NCBI GenBank assembly: GCA_036389835.1
Contig: DASVWC010000085.1
Location: 1 to 64,000 of the forward strand
Length of the DNA: 64,000 nt
Source: AC-37 sp036389835
Lineage (GTDB): Bacteria > Actinomycetota > Thermoleophilia > Solirubrobacterales > Thermoleophilaceae
Direction: 5' to 3'
Positions 48,942 to 57,202 of this stretch are shown here, in pieces. Every line of letters begins with the position of its first letter. Positions within the stretch are counted from its first letter, which is position 1. Position numbers and translations under genes: made by a program. The notes under the pieces were generated by a model. That model saw only the letters and a list, made by a program, of their open reading frames with translations, did no database searches and had not been told where the DNA came from.

Positions 48942-49762
48942 TGGCCGAGCTCCAGCTCAACGACCCGCAGACGCTCTACCGCCGCTGGGAGGACCAGCAG
49001 TGGAGCCCGTTCGCGGTCGACCTGACGACCGACCGCGACCAGTGGAGGTCGATGGAGGCCGCCCAGCGCGAGCTGGTCCACTTCGCGCTCGCGTCGCTGA
49101 TGGTGGCCGAGGAGCGGATCACCACGAAGTTCGCGGGGCTCGTCGCGGCGGAGGCGCCCGAGGAGGAGACGACGTTCCTCTCGACCCAGCAGGTCGACGA
49201 GGCGCGCCACATGCAGTTCTACGCGCGCTTCCAGGACGAGGTGGTGGCCGAGCCGGCGGCGATCGCCGAACACGTGCGGCGGGGGCGCGAGCACGTGTCG
49301 GAGAGCTTCCGCCACATCTTCGACGAGGCGCTGGTGGACGCGCACCGCGCGCTGCTGGCCGCGCCCGGGGACCTCGCCGCGAAGGTCCGCTTCGTCACGA
49401 TCTACCACCTGGTGCTGGAGGCCACCCTCGGCCTCACCTCGTTCCACTTCGTGACCGGCTACCTGAGCCGCGAGGGCCTCCTGCCGGGGTTCGTCGAGGG
49501 CTACTCGCTGATCCACCACGACGAGACGCGGCACATCGGCTACGGGGTCTGGTTCCTGCGCGAGACCGTGCGCGCCCGGCCGGAGCTGGGCGATGTCGTG
49601 CGCGCCACGCTGCGCGACCTGCTCCCGTCGGTGGCCGACTCGCTCAGGCCCCCTGGCGACGGCGCCGCGACCGACCTGCTGGGCGTCACCCAGGACGAGA
49701 TCCGCGAGTTCGCGCTGAAGGGGCTCACGCGGCGGCTCGAGATCATCGGCGTGCCGCTCTGA
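48941..49762 (+). CDS. R2lox-like / ferritin-like di-metal oxidase
   Basis: A 273-residue helical protein of the R2-like ligand-binding oxidase type. Six metal ligands can be placed: Glu57 (or 58), Glu87 and His90 in DEARHMQFY, Glu160 in YHLVLEATL, and Glu195 and His198 in HHDETRHIGYG. Tyr155, five residues before Glu160, and Ile60, three after Glu57, sit where R2lox forms its Tyr-Val ether crosslink. Such proteins carry a Mn/Fe site and oxidise unknown substrates. The ATG overlaps the arsI stop (TGATG). In an ars operon it may act on arsenicals or repair oxidative damage (inference). Confidence 0.8.
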   Translation: MAELQLNDPQTLYRRWEDQQWSPFAVDLTTDRDQWRSMEAAQRELVHFALASLMVAEERITTKFAGLVAAEAPEEETTFLSTQQVDEARHMQFYARFQDEVVAEPAAIAEHVRRGREHVSESFRHIFDEALVDAHRALLAAPGDLAAKVRFVTIYHLVLEATLGLTSFHFVTGYLSREGLLPGFVEGYSLIHHDETRHIGYGVWFLRETVRARPELGDVVRATLRDLLPSVADSLRPPGDGAATDLLGVTQDEIREFALKGLTRRLEIIGVPL

Positions 49763-49776
49763 ACGCCGTCCCGTGA

Positions 49777-51423
49777 CTAGGCGGCGAGCGCGTCGCGGCT
49801 GACGCCGGCGCTGCGCTCGAGGCGGCGGGCCAGCAGCACGCGGCGCGCCTCGGCGAGCAGGACCGTCAGCTCGGGCGGGAGCACGCGCTCGCGCACCAGC
49901 AGCTCGTCGGTGCGCCGCACGAGCTCCTCCGGGTCGCCGGCGCGCGCGACGCGGTCGAGCTCGGGCAGGTGGCGTCCGAACCCCGGCACCGCCGCGACCG
50001 ACAGCGAGCCGACCTCGGTCGGCACCAGCTCGAGGACGCCCCCGCCGAAGCTCCGCCCCTCGAGCTCGGCCGCGAGGAGGGTGAGCGAGCTGTGGAAGGC
50101 CGCCACGAGATCCGCCTCGGCGACCGCGGCCCAGGGCTGCAGCTCGCCGCGGTAGATCGTGTCGGTGGTGAGCGAGCGAGCCTCGTTGAGCACGAGCCGG
50201 GGGTAGAGGTGCGAGCGCTTCGAGAGCAGGAGGGTCCCGCCGCGCACGGACGGGACCCGGTACCACGGTTCGCGGATGCGGCACTTGTAGCGCTCGTGGA
50301 GCCGCCGCGCGCGCCCCTCCTCGAGGTAGCGGCCGGGGCCCGCGTGGGCGCGCGGATCGGGGCTCGTCCCGGCGAAGTCGAGCAGCCACGAGCGCGCGCC
50401 GGAGTCGCGCGTCTGCTCCTGGTCGGCCGGCGTGTAGCGCAGGCCCCCGGCGTGGCGCGCGCGCGGCAGCAGCGCCTTCGTCCACGGCCAGAGGTCGTAC
50501 GCGCCGGCCGTCGCGTCGCTCACGCAGAAGAAGTCGTTCGCGCCGGTGACGATGCTCACCTCGATCCGCGCCTGATCGCGCAGGGCACCGACCGCGGGGG
50601 AGTCGAGCGCGGCGGACAGCGCGCTCAGGTGCCGCGGGTCGAGGAGGTGGCGCGTCCAAGTGCGCTCGCGCTCGCGCAGCGGGTAGCCCCAGCGGCGGGC
50701 CGAGCCGCCCACCGCGTGCTCGACGATGTCGACCGCGGCCGCGGGGCTCGGATCGCGGGTCACGCGCCCGCTGACGACGGTCACCTCCTGGAGGACGCTC
50801 GGGAACGAGCCCGGTGGGAACAGGTCGAACCGAAGCTCCGCGGTCGTCCGGCGCAGCCAGTCGCGCACCAGGCCCGCCGACACGCCGGTGAAGCACTCGG
50901 CCGGCACGACGAAGGCGAACGCCCCGCCCGGTCGCAACCGGGCGAGGGAGCCGAGGAACACGGGGATCCAGACGTTCCCCACGCCTGGGAACTGGACGCC
51001 CAGCCGCCGCCCGAGCTCGGGCAGCAGGGCCTTGTCCGCCGCGGGGAGGAACTGGTAGCGGACGAACGGCGGGTTGCCGACGGCGGCGTCGAACCAGTCG
51101 TCGGTCGCCGCCGCCCACGCGATCGCCGAGCCGGCTTCGACCGATCCCTCGAGCCCGGCGAGGCACAGCGCGCGCTGCGCCTCGAGCGCCTCGTCCTCGA
51201 GCAGCTCGATGCCCTGGGCCCGCTCGAAGCGCGCGGCGAGCTCGCGCTCGGCGGCGAGCCCGCGGAAGAAGGCCCCGTCGCCGGCGCTCGGCTCGAGCAG
51301 TCGCAGGCCGTCGCGGTCTCCGACCAGCTCCCGGATCCGTGCGAGGCAGTGCCTGATCAGCGGGGCGGGCGTGTAGAAGCCGCCCCTCAGCTTGCCGGCG
51401 GTCAGCTCCTCGCGCGGCTTCAC
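49777..51423 (-). CDS. Orphan adenine-specific DNA methyltransferase (Eco57I-like)
   Basis: A 548-residue gamma-type N6-adenine methyltransferase. Motifs in order: FYTPAPLIRHCLARI (start of motif X region), RLLEPSAGDGAFFRG (motif I), FDAAVGNPPFVRYQF (catalytic NPPF, motif IV), and a C-terminal part (from about residue 260) that should hold the target-recognition domain. No endonuclease or specificity subunit flanks it, so it is probably an epigenetic orphan or a remnant of a defence system; the lack of the long N-terminal nuclease domain separates it from full Eco57I fusions. The next gene is a small unknown. Confidence 0.85.
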   Translation of the reverse strand: MKPREELTAGKLRGGFYTPAPLIRHCLARIRELVGDRDGLRLLEPSAGDGAFFRGLAAERELAARFERAQGIELLEDEALEAQRALCLAGLEGSVEAGSAIAWAAATDDWFDAAVGNPPFVRYQFLPAADKALLPELGRRLGVQFPGVGNVWIPVFLGSLARLRPGGAFAFVVPAECFTGVSAGLVRDWLRRTTAELRFDLFPPGSFPSVLQEVTVVSGRVTRDPSPAAAVDIVEHAVGGSARRWGYPLRERERTWTRHLLDPRHLSALSAALDSPAVGALRDQARIEVSIVTGANDFFCVSDATAGAYDLWPWTKALLPRARHAGGLRYTPADQEQTRDSGARSWLLDFAGTSPDPRAHAGPGRYLEEGRARRLHERYKCRIREPWYRVPSVRGGTLLLSKRSHLYPRLVLNEARSLTTDTIYRGELQPWAAVAEADLVAAFHSSLTLLAAELEGRSFGGGVLELVPTEVGSLSVAAVPGFGRHLPELDRVARAGDPEELVRRTDELLVRERVLPPELTVLLAEARRVLLARRLERSAGVSRDALAA

Positions 51424-51464
51424 GACGCCAGCCTATGGTCGCGGGCGGTCGGGCTGACGGCGCC

Positions 51465-51734
51465 TCACACCAGGTAGATCTCCTCCCCGATCGTCTCGAG
51501 CGCGTCCTCGATCACCGTCACGGCGGCGTCGAGATCGGACTCCGCGTGGCGGTCCACCAGCGGCGCGAGCGCGCCGCGGATCAGCCTGCGGAGCACGTCC
51601 GGGATCGGGTCGCCGCCCGGCGTGAAGTTCCGCGACATGTGGTCGATGATGAGCGTGCCGCTGCCCGCCCAGCTCAGGAGCGCCTCGGTGAGGCGGTCGA
51701 CGTTGCTGCCCTGGCCCTGCGTTGGATCGTTCAT
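51465..51734 (-). CDS. Small hypothetical protein
   Basis: An 89-residue helical protein (MNDPTQGQGSNVDRLTEALL), with ADRHAESDLDAAVTVIEDAL as a predicted helix near the end and no Cys, signal peptide or known domain. It is 41 bases upstream of the adenine methyltransferase in the same direction, so it may be its transcriptional partner, for instance a small antagonist or regulatory subunit. That is speculation. The ATG at 51734 is the natural start. Confidence 0.55.
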   Translation of the reverse strand: MNDPTQGQGSNVDRLTEALLSWAGSGTLIIDHMSRNFTPGGDPIPDVLRRLIRGALAPLVDRHAESDLDAAVTVIEDALETIGEEIYLV

Positions 51735-51779
51735 GCCCAGCTCAGGCGGGGGAGCGCGTTTCTCGCCCCCCTGAGTGCG

Positions 51780-52268
51780 CTAGGTGACCTCGCGCAGGGC
51801 GCCCGTCTGCACGTCGTACACGAAGCCGCGCACGTCCTTGTGAGGGATGAACGGGCTGTCCTTGACCCGCCGGATCGATGCGCGCACGCTCTCGTCGAGG
51901 TCGTCGAAGGTCTGCGGGCGCCAGGTCGGGCGCTCGCCGCTGGCCTCCTCGAGCTGGGCCGCGAAGCGCTCGGCGTCGAGCGCGGACATGCCGCAGTCGG
52001 TGTGCTGGATCAGGATCACCCGCTCGGTGCCGAGCACGTGCTGGGAGATGGCGAGGTCGCGGATCTCCGCATCGCCCACGATCCCGCCGGCGTTGCGGAG
52101 CACGTGCGCGTCGCCCTCCTCGAGGCCCAGCACGCGCGCGGGGTCGAGCCGGGCGTCCATGCAGGCCACGATCGCGACCTGCTTGGCCGGGGAGCGCGGC
52201 AGGTCGGACTTGTCGAAGGCCGCGGCGTAGGCCTCGTTGTTGGCGATCAGGTCGTCCGTGATGCTCAT
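51780..52268 (-). CDS. Beta-class carbonic anhydrase
   Basis: A 162-residue enzyme that interconverts CO2 and bicarbonate. The Zn ligands are visible: Cys in VAIVACMDARLDPARVLG (with the Asp-Arg pair of the catalytic dyad) and His-x2-Cys in ILIQHTDCGMSAL. HVLRNAGGIV between them is family text. The length (about 160) places it in the short bacterial subclass that works as a dimer. It should help supply bicarbonate for carboxylation reactions and pH balance. No partner genes nearby. Confidence 0.93.
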   Translation of the reverse strand: MSITDDLIANNEAYAAAFDKSDLPRSPAKQVAIVACMDARLDPARVLGLEEGDAHVLRNAGGIVGDAEIRDLAISQHVLGTERVILIQHTDCGMSALDAERFAAQLEEASGERPTWRPQTFDDLDESVRASIRRVKDSPFIPHKDVRGFVYDVQTGALREVT

Positions 52269-52344
52269 TGCAGGATCTCGATCAGGGGGCCGGGAGCTCG
52301 TTTGGGGCGGTGCCCCGGGGGTAGCTGATCGTAGAGGTACCCCC

Positions 52345-52527
52345 GTGGAAGGACGCGCCACCATCGAAGCAGTGCAGCGCCTGCTGTCGCAGGGCGGGCG
52401 CACGTGCACCGCCTGTGGCCGCGCGGTCGACGCCGATCGCCCGAACGTCCGGATGCACGGAATGTGGTTCCACGCCGCGTGCGCGGCGTACACGCCGCGG
52501 CAGGCGCGGCGCGGCGTCGCCGCCTGA
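52345..52527 (+). CDS. Small treble-clef/LIM-like zinc-binding protein
   Basis: A 60-residue protein beginning MEGRATIEAVQRLLSQGGRT (GTG start 52345) and containing CTACGRAVDADRPNVRMHGM followed by WFHAACAAYTP: a C-x2-C...H-x3-C set able to bind one zinc. TAGAGG lies seven bases before the GTG, so a leaderless transcript is possible. The tail is basic (PRQARRGVAA). It is divergent from carbonic anhydrase. Coding status is supported by the complete Zn-ligand set. Confidence 0.5.
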   Translation: MEGRATIEAVQRLLSQGGRTCTACGRAVDADRPNVRMHGMWFHAACAAYTPRQARRGVAA

Positions 52528-52556
52528 CGCCAGGCCCGCCTGCGGTCAGTCGCGGA

Positions 52557-52958
52557 TCACGGCACCGGAACGGGGGCGACCGGCGTGGTCGGAGGTGACG
52601 TCGCCGACGTCGACACGCCCCCGCCGCTGTCGGTCGTCGCCGTGACGATCACGCGCATGGCGTGCCCGACGTCCGCCGCCCCGAGGAGGTAGTTCGCGCT
52701 CGTGACGCCGGTGCTGACGCAGCTGCCGCCGGTGGCGTTGCAGCGCACCCACTCCTGCGTGTAGACGTTGTCGCCGCCCAGCGTCCAGACGCCCCTGAAG
52801 TGGCCCAGCGTCAGTCCCTGCGCGGGAACGCCCGTGACCGCGGGCGGCACCACGTTCAGCGCCGGCGGCGGACCCGCCTGGGCCGCCGTCCCCACTCCCG
52901 CGCCAAGCACGCACGTCGCCGCGACCGCACCGGCCAGCCTCATACCCACTCGCATCAT
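52557..52958 (-). CDS. Secreted Ig-like domain protein
   Basis: A 133-residue exported protein. The signal peptide (MMRVGMRLAGAVAATCVLGA) leads to one Ig-like beta-sandwich domain repeat of the type common in surface proteins of these actinobacteria: LTLGHFRGVWTLGGDNVYTQ, QEWVRCNATGGSCVSTG, NYLLGAADVGHAMRVIVTAT and a Pro/Val-rich tail ending PVAPVPVP. Two Cys residues can close the sandwich. Stand-alone; probably an exported binding or structural protein. Start is ATG 52958 or 52955. Confidence 0.7.
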   Translation of the reverse strand: MMRVGMRLAGAVAATCVLGAGVGTAAQAGPPPALNVVPPAVTGVPAQGLTLGHFRGVWTLGGDNVYTQEWVRCNATGGSCVSTGVTSANYLLGAADVGHAMRVIVTATTDSGGGVSTSATSPPTTPVAPVPVP

Positions 52959-53015
52959 TCGCCCCCCGTTGGTAGCTACGCCGTCGCGGCGGAGTATGGA
53001 CGCTGGCGGCAGGCG

Positions 53016-54320
53016 CTAAACCTCGTACACGGGCGGCGCGAAGCGGCGTCCGCCCCCCGCGGCGTGCTCGCGCTTGCGCGCATACATGTCCGCGTCGGCC
53101 CGCGCCAGTGCCTCCTCCGCCGAGGGCGCGGAGGCATCCAGGGGCGCCACGCCGACGCTGACGGCGACGGGCACGCCGGCAAAGTCGGGCACCTCGGCCG
53201 CCGCGGCAACTCGCTCGGCTATCTCACCCGCGATCCTGTGGGCCGTCGGGAGGTCGACGCTCGGGAGGAGCACCGCGAACTCGTCGCCCCCGATTCGCGC
53301 GACGGCATCGGTCTCCCGTGCGCGGTCGCGCGCCGCGCGTGCCACGAGCTTGATGATCTGATCGCCCGCGCGGTGCCCGAAACGGTCGTTGACCTGCTTG
53401 AGCCGGTCGACGTCGAGCAGGAGCAGCGCGGCGCGCTCGCCGTAGCGCTTGCAGCGGGCGATCTGCCGTCCCAGCTCCTCGTCGAACCGCCCGCGGTTCA
53501 TCAGCCCGGTGAGCGCGTCGCTGTCGGCCCGTGCCTGTAGCTCGCCCTCGATGCGCTTGCGGTCCGAGATGTCGAACACGTGACTGATCAGGTGGAGCGG
53601 GCGGCCGGTCGCGTCGCGCGTCACCGACTGGAAGACACGCGCCCAGACGATGTGTCCGTTGGTGGTGAAGAACCGCTTCTCGGCCTCGTAGCTCTCGACC
53701 TCCCCGGATAGGAGCCGCTCGACGCGGTCCAGTCCGGCCGCGAGGTCGTCCGGATACGTGATGTCGTGCCAGCGGCACGCCAGGAGCTCGGCCTCCGAGT
53801 GACCGACGATCTCGCACAGCGCGGCGTTCACCTGGAGCCAGCGCCCGTCCGGCGCGGAGATGCCCATCCCGATCGGAGCGTGGTCGAAGGCGCTCCGGAA
53901 GCGCGCCTCGGCTCGCGCCAGCGCCGCCTCGGCACGCTTCCGTTCAGTCAGGTTGCGCGCGACGGCCACCCCGGCCACGATCGCGCCGGCGTCGTTCGCG
54001 ATCGGCCTGACGTCGAGCGCGTATACGCCGCAGCCCTCACCCGGTGCGAACTCCATCGCGGTCGGCCGGCCGGCGAGCGCGGCCTCGAACGCCGGGGTCA
54101 GGTCGTCGCGCGCGGACGCGGGCATGACGTCCCAGAGGCTCACGCCGTCGCGCGCAGGACGCGACCACAGGAGAGCCTGCGTCGCCTGGCCCGCGACCAG
54201 CACGCAGCGAAGCTCGCTGTCGAAGACGATCACGCCGGATTCCGGCAGCGCCTCCAACACCGAGAGGGCGACCTCGCCCGTTCGCTCCAGGCCGGCCAGC
54301 GGGTGCTCGAGCCGTCGCAT
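53016..54320 (-). CDS. Diguanylate cyclase with two PAS domains
   Basis: A 434-residue cytosolic enzyme that makes c-di-GMP from two GTP. Residues about 15-125 and 140-260 are PAS sensor domains (the second with NAALCEIVGHSEAELLACRW and HIVWARVFQSVTRD). The GGDEF domain (about 265-430) has SDALTGLMNRGRFDEELGRQ, LLLLDVDRLKQVNDRFGHRA and the active-site RIGGDEFAVLLPS. RETD, five residues before GGDEF, is the inhibitory I-site, so the enzyme should show product feedback. No EAL or HD-GYP domain is fused; an HD-GYP protein lies at 40 kb. Confidence 0.93.
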   Translation of the reverse strand: MRRLEHPLAGLERTGEVALSVLEALPESGVIVFDSELRCVLVAGQATQALLWSRPARDGVSLWDVMPASARDDLTPAFEAALAGRPTAMEFAPGEGCGVYALDVRPIANDAGAIVAGVAVARNLTERKRAEAALARAEARFRSAFDHAPIGMGISAPDGRWLQVNAALCEIVGHSEAELLACRWHDITYPDDLAAGLDRVERLLSGEVESYEAEKRFFTTNGHIVWARVFQSVTRDATGRPLHLISHVFDISDRKRIEGELQARADSDALTGLMNRGRFDEELGRQIARCKRYGERAALLLLDVDRLKQVNDRFGHRAGDQIIKLVARAARDRARETDAVARIGGDEFAVLLPSVDLPTAHRIAGEIAERVAAAAEVPDFAGVPVAVSVGVAPLDASAPSAEEALARADADMYARKREHAAGGGRRFAPPVYEV

Positions 54321-54408
54321 GGGGGTACCGGTGCGTATTCGCGCCGGAGCCGGACCGCTCCTCTACCACGACGACCCCCCATGCAGGGGGAAATGCCGGC
54401 ACGATCGG

Positions 54409-54903
54409 CTAGTCCGGTTTGGTCCCGCGCCGCGGCGCACCGAGCCAGTGTTCGAGCCCTCGCGGCTTCGGCGGCCTGCGCACCGCCGGCGGCGGTGCCG
54501 CCTCGTCGTGCTTCTCGGCGGTGGTGCCGATCACGTGCCGGACCCCGACCCCCGTGATCCGCTCGACCCTGCGCGGCAGGTCGATCTGGAGCCACTTCGA
54601 GACACCGGTCGCGAGCGTCGAGACCACGACCTCGTCATAGCGCCCCGGGTCCCAGCCCTCCTTCACCGCGACGATCGGGTCCGAATCGCCGACCTCGCCG
54701 CGCGCCTCCAGGCCGGCCTCCCGCCACCCGCCCACGATCTCCTCGACACGGACGCGCGCCTCCTCGCGGTGGCCGGGCAGCGGCGGCAGCAGGAGGGTGA
54801 ACTCGGCCTCGCCCTCCGCGGCGCGTTGCTGAAGCGCCTCGATCAGCTCAGGCGAATCGGCCGTCTGGTTCGCGACGACGAGGACGCTGGTCTTCCAGGC
54901 CAT
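54409..54903 (-). CDS. UspA-like hypothetical protein
   Basis: A 164-residue protein with a Rossmann-like alpha/beta layout: KTSVLVVANQTADSPELIEA, EFTLLLPPLPGHREEARVRV, LEARGEVGDSDPIVAVKEGW and DEVVVSTLATGVSKWLQIDL. These match an actinobacterial family related to universal stress proteins, though the ATP-binding G-x2-G-x9-GS motif of UspA is not evident, so nucleotide binding is uncertain. A Pro-rich tail (EAAPPPAVRRPPKPR) extends the C-terminus. Possible role in stress response; no partner. Confidence 0.7.
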   Translation of the reverse strand: MAWKTSVLVVANQTADSPELIEALQQRAAEGEAEFTLLLPPLPGHREEARVRVEEIVGGWREAGLEARGEVGDSDPIVAVKEGWDPGRYDEVVVSTLATGVSKWLQIDLPRRVERITGVGVRHVIGTTAEKHDEAAPPPAVRRPPKPRGLEHWLGAPRRGTKPD

Positions 54904-54975
54904 CCGAGGCTCCCTTCAGCAGGAAAGCTACCTGCCGCGGGGCGATGCTGCGCGGTTCCCCGCCGCGGCAAGGCG

Positions 54976-55845
54976 TCATGCCGCGTCTCTCGCCCGCATG
55001 GGATCGGAGGCCTCCCCGCGCGCGGTCGCGCAGCTCAGCAGATACGCGCGCGGCGAGCAGCCGATCTGCGCCGTGAAGTCGCGGATGAAGTGCGACTGAT
55101 CTGAGTAGCCGAGATCGGCGGCCAGCCGCGCGGCGTCTTCTGCCTCCCCCGAGGCGAGCCGCTCCGCCGCCTCGTGCACCCGGTAGCGCTTGAGCACCCA
55201 TTTCGGCGTGACCCCGACGTAGTCGCGGAACAGTCGCTGCAGCGTCCTCTGCGAGACCGCATGCCGACGTGCGAAGTCCGCGACGCCGAGCCGGCGGTCG
55301 GCGAACAGCATGTCCGAGACGATCTCGCGGAGCAGCTCGAACCGCGGGTCCGCGGGAGCGCGGTGCTCACGCAGAAACTGCTCGACCGTATCGACGTGCG
55401 CGCGGGGGTCGCCTGCGGTCGAGGCGAGCTGACGCTCAAGCGCGAGCCCCGGCTCGCCGAACGCCTCCGCGGGCGGTACCGACACGTCGATAAACGCCTC
55501 CGCCGGTCGACCGGTCAGCGCGGCCAGAGCGCCCGGCCGGAACTTCGTCCCCGTCGCGCTGCCGCTCCCTTCAAGAGTCTTGCGGCCACGGCTGAGGGGC
55601 ATGCCGTGGACGGCGACCAGGTGAGCTTCGGTCACGAGGTTTGCGCAAGGGTGGGGGAGCACCTCCTGCGTGAAGGCCACTCCGCGCGGCAGGCTCCAGG
55701 AGACGGTCCAGTGGCGCTCGACAAGGTCGGCGACGTTCGCTGCCGGCGCGTGCCTCACCAGCCTGAACCGGCCCTGGCCTCGGTCGGGGCGGAGCATCCC
55801 ATGGGTGCTGGCGGTCTGCTCGTGCACTAGCGCGGAGTCTGCCAT
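54976..55845 (-). CDS. AraC family transcriptional regulator
   Basis: A 289-residue regulator. The N-terminal domain (about 1-150) is a cupin-like effector-binding fold (VADLVERHWTVSWSLPRGVA, LPHPCANLVTEAHLVAVHGM) and the C-terminal AraC double HTH (about 185-275) contains RRLGVADFARRHAVSQRTLQ and DAARLAADLGYSDQSHFIRD. The YSDQSHFIRDF segment is the family signature. Divergent from the cupin gene at 55913 by 67 bases, which makes that gene and its partner plausible targets. Start ATG 55845; the longer frame upstream is unlikely. Confidence 0.88.
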   Translation of the reverse strand: MADSALVHEQTASTHGMLRPDRGQGRFRLVRHAPAANVADLVERHWTVSWSLPRGVAFTQEVLPHPCANLVTEAHLVAVHGMPLSRGRKTLEGSGSATGTKFRPGALAALTGRPAEAFIDVSVPPAEAFGEPGLALERQLASTAGDPRAHVDTVEQFLREHRAPADPRFELLREIVSDMLFADRRLGVADFARRHAVSQRTLQRLFRDYVGVTPKWVLKRYRVHEAAERLASGEAEDAARLAADLGYSDQSHFIRDFTAQIGCSPRAYLLSCATARGEASDPMRARDAA

Positions 55846-55912
55846 CCGAGCAGGCGGTCGTTGACGCGTTTTTTCAAGAGCGCGGCGCCGCTCGCAAATA
55901 GCTTGCCCGGCC

Positions 55913-56311
55913 ATGGACAACAGCTACGCGAAGGTCAACTTCGACGCGGTCGAAGACATGAACGCCAGGTACGGGATGCAGGAGATAGGGGAGGCGCGCT
56001 ACCTGCGCCAGGACGTCGGCGCCGAGACCATCGGCGCAACGCTCTACAGGCTGCGGCCGGGCAAGCGGACCGGCTTCGGGCACCGCCACGAACAGGTCGA
56101 GGAGCTGTACGTGGTCCTCGCCGGTGACGGGCGCATCAAGATCGACGACGACATCGTCGAGCTCCGTCCGTTCGACGCGGTCAGGGTCGGGCCGCGCGCC
56201 ATCCGCGAGTTCGAGGCCGGCCCCGCGGGGCTGGAGCTGCTGGCGAGCGGCAGCTACGTCGAGGGAGACGGCGAGATGATCCAGGGCTGGTGGACTGAGG
56301 AGACCGCTTGA
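55913..56311 (+). CDS. Cupin-domain protein
   Basis: A 132-residue cupin. The metal-binding motif is FGHRHEQVEELYVVLAGDGR and the second motif is LRPFDAVRVGPRAIREFEA. It is similar to the cupin at 47786-48169 (FAHRHDEAEEIYVVLSGTGR), so the two are paralogues. Function likely small-molecule or metal binding, or an isomerase/dioxygenase. The ATG at 55913 is close behind TAGCTTG. Its stop overlaps a TTG start of the YdeI-like gene (TTGA), so the two form an operon under possible AraC control. Confidence 0.85.
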   Translation: MDNSYAKVNFDAVEDMNARYGMQEIGEARYLRQDVGAETIGATLYRLRPGKRTGFGHRHEQVEELYVVLAGDGRIKIDDDIVELRPFDAVRVGPRAIREFEAGPAGLELLASGSYVEGDGEMIQGWWTEETA

Positions 56312-56892
56312 CGCCGCCGCGGAGGCGGGAGCCCATCCTCTCGTTCGCGTCGCAACCGGCGTTCGAGGAATGGCTCGAGCGGAACCACGAGGCCGCATCG
56401 GGGGCGTGGCTGCAAATCGCGAAGAAGGGCGCGCCGGAGCCGACGGTCAGCTACGCGGCCGCGGTCGAAGCGGCCCTCTCCTTCGGGTGGATCGACGGGC
56501 AGAAGGACCGCCTCGACGGCGACCACTGGCTGCAGCGGTTCACTCCACGGACGCGGCGCAGCCCGTGGTCAAGGGTGAACCGGGAGAAGGCGGAGCGGCT
56601 GATCGATACGGGCCGGATGCGCCCCGCTGGCTTGGCCGCCGTAGAGCAGGCGAAGGCTGACGGGCGGTGGGACGCGGCCTATGCCGGTTTCCGGACCGCG
56701 ACCGTACCGGACGATCTGCAGCGCGAACTCGATCGAGATCCAGGACTCGCCGCCGGGTTCGCCGCGCTGGACGCCCGCAACCGGTACTCGATCATCTGGC
56801 GCATCAATGACGCGAAGCGGCCTGACACTCGTGCACGGCGGATCGAGAAGTACGTCGAGATGCTTCGCCGTGGCGAGCGGATCCACAGCTAG
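56308..56892 (+). CDS. YdeI/OmpD-associated family protein
   Basis: A 194-residue protein of the YdeI family (bacteriocin-protection/OmpD-associated in enterobacteria; function otherwise unclear). Family text: FASQPAFEEWLERNHEAASG, VSYAAAVEAALSFGWIDGQK, RFTPRTRRSPWSRVNREKAE and FAALDARNRYSIIWRINDAK. The TTG start (56308) overlaps the cupin stop, and there is no better upstream start. The helical C-terminus (RRIEKYVEMLRRGERIHS) is a typical end. Annotated as a putative peptide-uptake or defence protein; the role in an actinobacterium is unknown. Confidence 0.85.
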   Translation: MTPPRRREPILSFASQPAFEEWLERNHEAASGAWLQIAKKGAPEPTVSYAAAVEAALSFGWIDGQKDRLDGDHWLQRFTPRTRRSPWSRVNREKAERLIDTGRMRPAGLAAVEQAKADGRWDAAYAGFRTATVPDDLQRELDRDPGLAAGFAALDARNRYSIIWRINDAKRPDTRARRIEKYVEMLRRGERIHS

Positions 56893-56990
56893 CTGACGAA
56901 GCCGGCGCAGGATTGCCGCCGCGGGGTTGGACGGCTACCCCGTCGGGCCGCGCCGTGGTTCGAACGCGGCCAAGCTTGCTCGGTTCGAGC

Positions 56991-57078
56991 GGAGGGGGTG
57001 GGATTCGAACCCACGGTCCGCCGAACGACGGACACCGGTTTTCAAGACCGGCGCATTCAACCGCTCTGCCACCCCTCC
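56991..57078 (-). tRNA. tRNA-Ser (anticodon UGA)
   Basis: An 88-nt class II tRNA on the minus strand: acceptor GGAGGGG/CCCCTCC (with a G-T like wobble allowance), anticodon stem CCGGT/ACCGG around CTTGAAA (anticodon TGA), a long variable arm (TCCGTCGTTCGGCGGA, 16 bases) and T-arm GTGGG/CCCAC with TTCGAAT. It reads UCA/UCG-type codons. serS is encoded 0.7 kb away on the same strand. Confidence 0.97.
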
Positions 57079-57121
57079 GTCCGGCGAGCGTAGCCCTCTC
57101 CTCGAGTCAACCGTCCTGGAT

Positions 57122-57142
57122 AACCGTTCCATATGAACGGTT
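57122..57142. promoter_or_regulatory. 21-bp palindrome AACCGTTC/GAACGGTT
   Basis: AACCGTTC and GAACGGTT are perfect inverted repeats around CATAT (57122-57142). It lies 60 bases after the prepilin stop and 44 bases upstream of the tRNA-Ser(UGA) 5' end. It is unlike GC-rich terminators (low GC) and lacks a U-tract, so it may be an operator or a dimeric protein-binding site near the tRNA promoter. Confidence 0.5.
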
Positions 57143-57202
57143 AGGCAGGACGCTTCGAGATTTCGCCCCCCTCGGGCGAGCCGCGGGGGCCTGCCGCCGC
57201 TC

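Noticed and set aside
49777..51734. Complete restriction-modification or BREX locus
   Set aside because: Only the methyltransferase and one small unknown gene are present; no nuclease, PglZ, BrxC or other BREX component is encoded nearby.
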